Part shown: piece by piece, positions 7,979 to 13,941 of the stretch
How the letters are laid out: each line of letters opens with the position of its first letter
How positions within the stretch are numbered: position 1 is the first letter of the stretch
NCBI GenBank assembly: GCA_046727435.1
Contig: JBKPCR010000354.1
Coordinates: 1 to 13,941 of the forward strand
Source of the DNA: CAVPRW01 sp046727435 [NCBI: bacterium]
GTDB taxonomy: Bacteria > Tectomicrobia > Entotheonellia > J063
Length of the DNA: 13,941 nucleotides
Direction: 5' to 3'
Notes under the pieces: model-generated
Told to the model about the DNA's origin: nothing
Database searches by the model: none
The model's input: the letters and a program-made list of their open reading frames with translations, nothing else
Program-made: the position numbers and the translations under genes

Positions 7979-9094
7979 CTATGACGCGCCCCAGACCTTA
8001 TGCGCTGTCTCCACCACCAGTTCCAGTTTTCGCCACTGTTCGTCCTCCGTCAGCAGGTTGCCGGCGGCAGTCGACGCGAAGCCGCACTGGGGGCTCAGGG
8101 CCAGGTTCTCGATGGGAACGTAGCGCGACGCCTCGTCGATGCGCCGGCGTAGCTCATCCTGGGACTCTATCCTGGGTTCCTTACTGCTCACCAGGCCGAG
8201 GACGACCATCTTGTCGCGTGGCATGAACCGCAGGGGCTCGAAGGTGCCGGCCCGCGCCGTGTCGTACTCCAGCAGGAACCGATCGACGGCGAGTGAGCCG
8301 AATAGCTTCTCGGCGATTGGTTCGTAGCCGCCTTCGGCGTACCACTTGCTCTCGTTATTGCCGCGGCAAATGTGCATCGCCACGATCAGGCCCTGCCGTT
8401 GCACACCCTCCAGGCAAGCATTGTCAGCTGCGATGGCCTCGTCGAACATCTGGTCGGGGTCTTCCCCTAAGTCGCGCAAGTGCTGGCGCCACCTGGGATC
8501 CACGTAATAGCTGTAGCGCGGTTCATCCAGCTGAATGTACGGAATGCCATCGTCGACCAGAGCGGCGATCTCTCGTTTGATGATGGGGACGAGCGCCCAC
8601 AGCAAGTCAGCACGCGTCGGATAGAACGGCTCGCTGACGCCAGGCTGAAAGCTGATGGCCGGGAACTGGTTGGGACTGGGCAGCGTCATCTTGACCAGGC
8701 CAGGGGCGTGGGCCTGTAAGAACCGCGTCTGGTGCTCAGTCAATCGCCGCACTGGTCGCAGTTTCCCACCGACCACTTGCCGGGTCCCCTGCTCCTGAGG
8801 CTCTCCGCCTGGCCCTTGCCAGATGCGAACCACTGCGGGACGTGCAGCGTCAACAAACCCCTCCACCGCTTCCACCAGATCATTCTGGAAGCCGGTACGG
8901 CGAAACTCCCCATCGGTGAACACGTTCACGCCAATGCTGCGCTGACGCTCTAAAGCAGCCAGGATGGCGCGATCCTCAATATGGCGCAACTGCTCCAGGG
9001 GTAGGCGTCCCTCGCGGAAGGCTGCTCGGGCCTCTTTCACTTCGGCTGGACGCAGGAAGCTCCCGACGTGATCCGCGCGACAGGCTTCCGACAT
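7979..9094 (-). CDS. MetE-like zinc methyl/alkyl-transferase (copy 3)
   Basis: This gene encodes 371 residues. ATG 9094 is preceded by GAGGAGG seven bases upstream. It is close in type to copy 1: DHVGSFLRPAEVKEAR (8-23), VFTDGEFRR (58-66), YIQLDEPRYSYYVD (186-199). The zinc ligands are His241 and Cys243 (HICRGN), Glu276 (FLLEYDTARAG) and Cys337 (SPQCGFAS). The length and the HICRGN/SPQCGF pair are close to what I recall for epoxyalkane:coenzyme M transferase-type proteins and the many uncharacterised COG0620 paralogues of soil and rhizosphere bacteria. It is first in the minus-strand row, so the promoter for all three is expected in 9095-9328, the gap it shares with the divergent amidohydrolase gene; that arrangement could mean shared control. 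I saw no certain promoter there. Stop is TAG. Confidence 0.9.
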   Translation of the reverse strand: MSEACRADHVGSFLRPAEVKEARAAFREGRLPLEQLRHIEDRAILAALERQRSIGVNVFTDGEFRRTGFQNDLVEAVEGFVDAARPAVVRIWQGPGGEPQEQGTRQVVGGKLRPVRRLTEHQTRFLQAHAPGLVKMTLPSPNQFPAISFQPGVSEPFYPTRADLLWALVPIIKREIAALVDDGIPYIQLDEPRYSYYVDPRWRQHLRDLGEDPDQMFDEAIAADNACLEGVQRQGLIVAMHICRGNNESKWYAEGGYEPIAEKLFGSLAVDRFLLEYDTARAGTFEPLRFMPRDKMVVLGLVSSKEPRIESQDELRRRIDEASRYVPIENLALSPQCGFASTAAGNLLTEDEQWRKLELVVETAHKVWGAS

Positions 9095-9328
9095 GGCTGA
9101 TCCTCCTCAACCAAACATACGCATAAACCCCCGCGGATAGCTGACCGTAGCCGACGCCATTTCTCTCTTGAAACGGCTCGGGCAAGCGTATACACAGACA
9201 ACGCCTAGTGATGACGATTGCCACGATAGTATGTCCATCGCTGTTGGCTGTCAACACAGACGGTCACCTTCTCAGCGGCGGTGGCAAGCCGTCTCCGGGA
9301 AGGATGAGGACCAGGGGAGGACAAAAGC

Positions 9329-10844
9329 ATGCGCAAACGCACGTCGACCCCCAAAATACCCGATACGCAGCCTGCTGCGATGCACAAACCCGATGTGGAC
9401 GTGTCCAGCGAAGGCAGGCTGTCGCGCCGCCATTTTCTGACCTCGAGCGCGGCGGGCGTCGTTGCCGGTGCCATCGCATCCGAGACGCTGGCTGGGACGG
9501 CTCTAGCCGCTAACCGCAAGGCCAAGAGCAGTGGCCCAGGCGACAGCCGCGGCGGCCGTATCTTGCTGAAGGGCGGCTGCGTGCTCTCGCTCGATCCAAA
9601 CGTCGGCGACTTTGAGACGGCGGATGTGTTGATCGAGGGCTCCAAGATCGTCGCCGTCCAGCCTAATCTCAAGGCATCGGCGGCGGTGATCGACGCTTCG
9701 CACATGATCGTCATGCCGGGTTTCGTCGATACACACCGTCACATCTGGCAGGGTCAGTTGCGGAACATCCTGCCTAATGGCCTGCTCAGTGACTATCAAC
9801 GCGACATTACCGGCGCTGCCCGTGCCGTCTATCGACCCGAAGATGCGTACGTCGTCGATCTCGTTAGCGCCCTAGGTGCGATGAATGCGGGCCTCACCAC
9901 GCTGCTCGACTGGTCACATATCGGCAACAGTCCCGAGCACACTGACGCCGCCATTGAGGGCCTGCGGGAGTCCGGCATGCGTGGCGTATAGGCCTATGGC
10001 GCTGGGACAGCCAATCAATTTCCGCAAGACATCCGTCGGCTGCGCACGCAGTAGTTTTCTTCGGCTGACCAATTGCTGACGCTGGCCATGGCCGCAGGCA
10101 TTAACGCAGACCATTGGGCAGTCGCCCGCGACGTCGGTGGGCCGATCACTGTCCATGTCAATGGCACGAACCAGCTGCTGCCAGTGGCGAACGCCATGGG
10201 CCACGACGTCACCTATATCCACTGCTGCAATCTGGCTGAGGCCGAGTGGCGGATGATCGCCGACACCGGCGGCAACGTGTCGATCGCCTGCCCTATCGAG
10301 ATGGAGATGGGACACGGCGTACCCCCCCATCCAACACGCGCTCGATCACGGTATCCGACCGAGCCTAAGCGCAGATGTCGAGACGGAGATTCCGAGTGAG
10401 TTCTTCACCCAGATGCGTGCGGTTTTCACCCTGCAGCGCATGCTACTTCTGACTCGTCAGCGGGCGGGCGAAACTACCTTACCCAACCTGCTCACAGTCC
10501 GTGAGGTGATTGAGTTCGCGACCATCGAAGGCGCGAAGGATAACCGCCTCGATCAAAAGATCGGCACGCTGACGCCCAGCAAGGAAGCCGACATCATCAT
10601 GCTACGGATAGACCAAATCAACGTCATACCAGTGAACAATGTGTATGGGGCCATCGTGTTAGGAATGGACACCAGCAATGTCGACACGGTCTTCATTGGG
10701 GGTAAATTGCGGAAGTCAAAGGGCAAGCTGGTAGGGGTAGACCTGAATCGCGTCAGCCGCTTGGCTCATCAGTCGCGAGACTATATCGTTGCCAAAGCTG
10801 GCTGGCCACAAACCCGCTTTGGGGGTTACTTACCAGGCCACTGA
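9329..10844 (+). pseudogene. Tat-exported amidohydrolase (Atz/Trz deaminase-like), broken
   Basis: This is a metal-dependent amidohydrolase (ATZ/TRZ, cytosine-deaminase superfamily) of about 504 codons if restored. ATG 9329 follows GGGGAGGACA. A Tat signal is clear: LSRRHFLTSS (31-40), a hydrophobic stretch and an ALA cleavage site near 60, so it acted in the periplasm. Metal ligands remain: H136 and H138 (DTHRH), His at 10154 (TVHVNG), His at 10220 (YIHCC) and Asp at 10374 (SADVET). The frame is broken three times: TAG at 9989, TAG at 10052 (in 'RTQ*FSS', where relatives have Tyr) and a C7 run at 10322-10328 that shifts the frame by +1; removing one C restores 'PPIQHALDHGIRP'. The tail to the TGA at 10844 is intact (TVREVIEFATIEGAK, GTLTPSKEADIIMLR). 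The region after YAYG-like 'AYGAG' also looks shorter than in relatives. It is divergent from the MetE-like genes across 234 bases. Hydrolysis of an exported N-heterocycle or amide is plausible, but the substrate is unknown. Confidence 0.88.
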
Positions 10845-10908
10845 GACATATGATAGTCGCTATCAGACCACATACAATTCGTACACCTATCCACAGCAGA
10901 CATGTGCA

Positions 10909-11142
10909 CGGCGCATGGTTGGGGGCATCTAACTGGATATCATCGCAACCCAAGGCGATGAGCTTCATTACCAGCTCTTGGCGCAGATAAGCAGCGATGG
11001 CGTGGAGGAAGTCCTCAGGTATGGGGTAAGTCGGCCGCAAATGCTCCGAATGCCAGAAAATGCGGTGCCAGCTCGGGGCAGGGATGGTATACGTGGTGCG
11101 GGTGTAGGCGTTGGCTTTCAGGAAGCTGTATTCCTCCGTTGC
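10909..11142 (-). pseudogene. Internal fragment of a fourth MetE-like gene
   Basis: About 78 codons on the minus strand read EEYSFLKANAYTRTTYTIP, then APSWHRIFWH, YPIPEDFLHAIAAYLRQE and LGCDDIQLDAPN. They align without gaps to residues about 134-211 of the MetE-like copy 1, with roughly two thirds of positions identical by eye. Both ends are lost: after LDAPNHAP the frame runs into sequence antisense to the amidohydrolase tail, and before EEY no homology is visible. The zinc-site half is missing, so the fragment cannot be active. It points to a once larger MetE-like family here, truncated by rearrangement. It is convergent with the amidohydrolase pseudogene. Confidence 0.88.
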
Positions 11143-11201
11143 GGCACATCCTGTATGGAAATGTCTGATGGGACGGTGGGAAAAGGACCCACCTCTGACC
11201 A

Positions 11202-11465
11202 CTCGAAGAGCGACGGCAGCATCACCTGGACGAATCAGTTTTGTAGCGAGCCATTAAAGTGGCCGCGACAAGGGTGGGGCTGGTCAAGCCGGTGAGCTAC
11301 CATCTGCTACAGCACGCATCCCCCACGCACCTGCCAGAAGAAGGCCATGACATTCGGATAATTGAGGAACTGCTCAGGCATCGGGATGTAAAGACGACGA
11401 TGAGGTATACGCACGTACTGACCCGGGGCAGGCAAGGGGTCTACAGCCCCATCGACCGTTTCTGA
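11202..11465 (+). pseudogene. C-terminal remnant of integron-integrase-like tyrosine recombinase
   Basis: About 87 codons match the end of IntI/XerC-type recombinases: LEERRQHHLDESVL, an amber at 11244-11246 where relatives have Gln, RAIKVAATRVGLVKPVS, then HLLQHASPTHL, HDIRIIEELLRHRDVKTTM, RYTHVLTRG and GVYSPIDRF. The phrase 'RHHLDESVLQRAV...GLVKP' and the ending 'YTHVLNRGG.GVRSPLD' are typical of integron integrases. The box-II arginine (HxxR) is Gln here (HLLQ), while the later His (LLRH) and the nucleophile Tyr (MRYTHV) persist. All upstream catalytic and DNA-binding parts are gone. The gene is dead. It begins some 60 bases from the start of the MetE-like fragment, facing the other way. 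Confidence 0.82.
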
Positions 11466-11539
11466 GGTGGGCGGGCGGCATTGCGGTGTTAGGATGTTAG
11501 ACTGCACGATTCTACAGGCTAACAGGCGACACACAGAGC

Positions 11540-11568
11540 TTGATGCGAATGTGTAAAGGTGCTAGAAT
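11540..11568 (+). promoter_or_regulatory. Sigma70-type promoter for the LysE-family gene
   Basis: TTGATG (11540-11545, four of six matches to TTGACA) and TAGAAT (11563-11568, five of six to TATAAT) are separated by exactly 17 bases. Transcription would start near 11575, leaving a leader of about 155 bases before the exporter gene. Position and spacing are seen; activity is inferred. Confidence 0.5.
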
Positions 11569-11611
11569 CCAAGCTATTTTATGGGATACGGAACCGCTGG
11601 TGGCGGGGTGA

Positions 11612-11658
11612 TAGACTGCTGTACGGAGCAGTGTTTCACGAATCGATTCGGCAGTCTA
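11612..11658 (+). repeat. Nested inverted repeats in the LysE-gene leader
   Basis: The outer arms TAGACTGC (11612-11619) and GCAGTCTA (11651-11658) are perfectly complementary. Inside them lie a hairpin ACTGCT-GTACGG-AGCAGT (11615-11632), competing with the left outer arm, and a 12-base perfect palindrome CGAATCGATTCG (11639-11650). Another small hairpin, CCGTC-TTTCAT-GACGG (11696-11711), follows just before the RBS. The leader could therefore adopt alternative folds, as attenuators and riboswitches do, or the DNA could be a recombination site. No known riboswitch consensus fits. Confidence 0.55.
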
Positions 11659-11730
11659 ATCGGCGTTAGGCTTCATCGGCATTGAGCGACACTCACCGTC
11701 TTTCATGACGGTATCGAGACCAGGAGGAAA

Positions 11731-12363
11731 GTGCACACCATGTCTCTGACCGTGCTCCTGTGGTTCGCGCTCACAGAGTTCTTGCTGGCACTTTCTCCAG
11801 GTCCAGCCGTGCTGTTGGTGGTGGACCAGGGGATGCAACATGGCGCCAGAGCGAGCGTACGTGGCACACTCGGCATCTTAAGTGTAGAGGTGGTCTATTT
11901 TGCGGTCTCAGCCGCCGGTGTGGGCGCCGTATTGGTGACCTCCACACTCGCCTTCCAGGTCATGAAGTGGACTGGGGCGGCATACCTGATCTATCTGGGC
12001 ACACGGATGTTGTGCATGACAACGTTGAAAGGAGTTGGAGGCAAGACCACGCCACCTGCTGCGAGGCATATGCTGTTTGTGCAAGGGGTGCTCACGCAAC
12101 TCGCCAATCCGAAAGCGATGTTCTTTTTCACTGCGCTGCTCCCCCAGTTCATTGACCCAGCGGGGCCCATCGCGTGGCAATTTGTGCTGCTTGGCGTCAC
12201 CTCGCTCCTGATCGAATTCCCGGTGTTAGTGGGGTACGGCTGGGTCGCTGAGCAAAGTAAGCAGGTCATGCAACAGAGTCGTTGGGCACGGTGGCTGGAT
12301 CAGCTTGCGGGGGTGTTTTTGATCACGGCGGGTGTCAAGCTCGCGTTGGAGCGCCGAGCGTGA
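11731..12363 (+). CDS. LysE/RhtB-family amino-acid or metabolite exporter
   Basis: This is an inner-membrane exporter of 210 residues with about six hydrophobic segments (about 7-30, 42-65, 70-95, 118-140, 148-170, 190-206). Family marks are ALSPGPAVLLVV (20-31), the intracellular loop between segments 2 and 3, and LANPKAMFFFTALLPQF (124-140). LysE/RhtB proteins export amino acids (Lys, Arg, homoserine, Thr) or related small molecules by proton-driven antiport; the substrate here cannot be told. Two starts compete: GTG 11731, three bases after AGGAGG, and ATG 11740, twelve bases after it. Neither spacing is ideal; the longer form is listed. It is the only intact gene in the right-hand part of the window and has its own promoter and structured leader. 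Stop is TGA. Confidence 0.92.
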   Translation: MHTMSLTVLLWFALTEFLLALSPGPAVLLVVDQGMQHGARASVRGTLGILSVEVVYFAVSAAGVGAVLVTSTLAFQVMKWTGAAYLIYLGTRMLCMTTLKGVGGKTTPPAARHMLFVQGVLTQLANPKAMFFFTALLPQFIDPAGPIAWQFVLLGVTSLLIEFPVLVGYGWVAEQSKQVMQQSRWARWLDQLAGVFLITAGVKLALERRA

Positions 12364-12444
12364 GCGAGGCCGCCACACTGTGCCGCGAGAAGGCCGCTTA
12401 GTGCGTTGCAGAGGAGACCAACGACCCCAGCGCGTCGTCATCCA

Positions 12445-12483
12445 TTGTCATTGCGAACAAGGGGTATACGACGGCAATGACAA
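12445..12483. repeat. Perfect 10-bp inverted repeat after the exporter gene
   Basis: TTGTCATTGC (12445-12454) and GCAATGACAA (12474-12483) are perfect complements around a 19-base loop. It lies 82 bases past the exporter stop. It could terminate or stabilise the exporter message (no T-run follows), or mark the target or outer part of the group II element to its right. Confidence 0.5.
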
Positions 12484-12499
12484 CAAGGTCTTTGCCGAA

Positions 12500-13135
12500 C
12501 AAGGGCCTGGTCGCGCCAAGAACGCCCGAAACGAGGGGATTGGGGGAAAGCTCATGAAACTCGTGGTCGTGACCCAGTGGGTGAGAGCCAGCGGCGCAAG
12601 GCTCAAATCCCACCCGACTAACGCCTAGCCAGCCGGTCGGTAATGAACCCGCATGCATCGCCGGTATGGGGTGTGTGAAGCCGGGTGTAGTGAGGAAGCA
12701 GGCCGCGTCATTGAGTCCCGAAATGGGTATAGTGGTGGTCAGTAGGATACCCTCGCGGGTCAATGCGAGGGCAAAGCCGACGCGTGCCATGCCGCGGAAG
12801 GCAGCAGTCCTAGACACGCGAGGGCGAGTGTCGAGGACACCACCGGGGTCTGAGAGCGGGGCATGTGTTCAGAGGGGTCACTCGGGAACGTGGGAGAGCC
12901 ACAAGGCGCCTTGGGCATGTGCCGGATCGGGGAGCCGGGGGAGAAAACCTCCGAGCCCAGCGGGGTGGCGTGGTCCTGGAACCCGGCTGGGAGTGAAGAA
13001 GAGGATCACCCCAAGGTATCGGCGAACGAGGGACAACCGAAGGACGCCGAGACGGGGTGGTGGCCGTCGTAGCGGCGCAGAGTACCGAGGCCACCAACCA
13101 TCTCAACCCCACGCCAGCGGATAGCGCAGCAGGCG
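12500..13135 (+). ncRNA. Probable group II intron RNA upstream of the RT
   Basis: No protein gene is convincing here, while a group II intron RT follows at 13136; such ORFs sit in domain IV, with domains I-III over the preceding 500-700 bases. The stretch is purine-rich, with conserved-looking short stems, for example GTGGG/CCCAC and GAGCC/GGCTC between 12577 and 12613. The 5' end cannot be fixed: GTGCG at 12401 and GTCGCGCC near 12509 are both candidates for the GUGYG start. Domains V and VI would lie outside the window. Limits are approximate. Confidence 0.35.
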
Positions 13136-13941
13136 ATGCAGTCTCCAGCGATGGTGTGCACGACGCTGGCGCACCTGCTGGACGTCGACTGGCTCAGGGA
13201 AGCCTATCGCCGGACCCGCAAGGATGCGGCGCCGGGGATCGATGGGGTGACAGCCGCGGCCGATGCGGAACACCTCGAGGCGAACCGCACCGACCTGTAC
13301 GAGCGGCTGCACCGCGGGCGCTATACGGCGCCGCCAGTGAAGCGGACGTGGCTCGACAAGGAGGACGGCAGCCAGCGGCCGATCGGGATGCCCGCCTTCG
13401 AGGACACAATCGTCCAGCGGGCGGTGACGATGCTGGTGGGGGCGGTCTATGAGCAGGACTTTCATGACTTCTCCCACGGCTTTCGGCAAGGCCACAGCCC
13501 GCACCAGGCACTGCAGGAGCTGCGGGAGCAGTGCCTGGAGCTGAACATCGGCTGGATCGTCGATGCCGATGTGAGTGGATTCTTCGACCGTCTGGACCAC
13601 GATCTGTGACGAGAGGTCATTCGGAAACGGGGCAATGACAGGGGCCTATGGCGGCTCATCGGGAAATGGCTGCACGCGGGCGTGCTGGACGGGGAGCAGT
13701 GAACGTACCCCGAGCCGGGCACCCCGCCGGGCGGCGTCCTCTCGCCGATGTTGGCCACTATCTTCCTGCAGGAGGTCCTGGAGGCATGGTACGAGCGTGA
13801 CGTCAGACCCCGGATAAGAGGCCGAACCTTCCTGACCCGCGTTGCCGATGATGTTGTGATCGGCTGCGAACGGGAAGCCGATGCTCGCCGGATCATGGCC
13901 GCGCTGCCGAAGCGCTTTGCCCGCTTCGGCCTGACCATTCA
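13136..13941 (+). pseudogene. Group II intron reverse transcriptase/maturase, broken and cut by the window edge
   Basis: RT motifs appear in order: LREAYRRTRKDAAPGIDGVTA (20-40, RT0/1), RPIGMPAFEDTIVQRAV (81-97), FSHGFRQGHSPHQAL (112-126) and VDADVSGFFDRLDHD (142-156) with catalytic Asp145. The frame is interrupted by TGA at 13607-13609 and again at 13700-13702, yet reads on as REVIRKRGNDRGLWRLIGKW and TYPEPGTPPGGVLSP. Two core motifs are altered: GTPQGG is GTPPGG (13718-13735) and YADD is VADD (13841-13852), although both aspartates stay. Upstream, the frame is open back to a TAG at 13070 and contains 'QRIAQQA', which relatives also have, but no start codon, so the true N-terminus may be damaged. 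The enzyme would normally splice and retro-home its intron; this copy is almost certainly inactive. The X and endonuclease domains lie beyond the edge. Confidence 0.88.

Noticed and set aside
9989-10054. Recoding of TAG (Tyr or pyrrolysine) to rescue the amidohydrolase
   Set aside because: MetE-like copies 2 and 3 in the same window end with TAG, and a separate +1 frameshift is present, so simple decay is more likely.
10753-10908. Minus-strand 'NPQSGF' resembling the zinc motif SPQCGF after the MetE fragment
   Set aside because: It is antisense to the conserved amidohydrolase tail, lacks the Cys, and lies at the wrong distance from the fragment; chance likeness.
11615-11650. Guanidine-II (mini-ykkC) riboswitch suggested by an ACGG hairpin loop
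   Set aside because: Only one ACGR loop is present; the next ACGA lies in a palindrome and not in a matching second hairpin, and the downstream gene is LysE-family rather than a typical guanidine exporter.
12577-12620. tRNA-like 'CTCAAATCCCACC' T-arm
   Set aside because: No acceptor, D or anticodon arms can be drawn around it; it fits better as part of the intron stems.
12666-13124. 152-codon plus-strand ORF before the RT
   Set aside because: It is Arg/Gly/Pro-rich without motifs and overlaps the probable intron RNA; likely a composition artefact.
13607-13702. UGA read as Trp in the reverse transcriptase
   Set aside because: The exporter and the small ORF at 403 end with TGA, and the RT also has altered core motifs, so the codons are ordinary nonsense mutations.

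Overview
The window (about 13.9 kb, moderately GC-rich, Shine-Dalgarno led genes) comes from a bacterium that I cannot place firmly. The gene style (large HPII-type catalase, PRC-barrel/CBS protein, paralogous MetE-like proteins, palindromic GC-rich intergenic repeats) would fit an environmental Gram-negative lineage such as NC10/Methylomirabilota, Nitrospirota or a soil proteobacterium; this is a guess from style only.

Layout. Positions 1-327 hold no recognisable gene. A tiny plus-strand ORF (403-564) looks like a ribbon-helix-helix/antitoxin-type protein. From 679 to 9094 every intact gene is on the minus strand. Reading in transcription order from the right, these are: three paralogous zinc-type MetE-like methyl/alkyl-transferases (7979-9094, 6702-7859, 5372-6538), a gene-poor gap with palindromic repeats and a decayed ORF, a monofunctional HPII-class catalase katE (2441-4633), a PRC-barrel plus double-CBS protein (1299-2252) and a conserved-looking beta-rich hypothetical (679-1161). 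From 9329 rightwards the strand flips and most content is broken: a Tat-exported amidohydrolase with two amber codons and a +1 frameshift (9329-10844), a fragment of a fourth MetE-like gene (10909-11142, minus), the C-terminal tail of an integron-integrase-like tyrosine recombinase with its box-II arginine lost (11202-11465), an intact LysE/RhtB-family exporter with its own promoter and a structured leader (11540-12363), probable group II intron RNA, and a nonsense-mutated group II intron reverse transcriptase running off the right edge (13136-13941).

How it fits together. The left half reads as an oxidative-stress/housekeeping-like set next to a tandem family of zinc-dependent alkyl-transfer enzymes whose substrates cannot be told from sequence. 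The right half is a graveyard of mobile and catabolic remnants around one surviving exporter. The strongest signals are the expansion and partial loss of the MetE-like family, the abutting remnants at 10.9-11.5 kb that look like a rearrangement scar, and the cruciform-capable leader plus integron-like core motif in front of the LysE-family gene. I did not find a clear new defence or mobile system; the candidates above are offered with that caveat.
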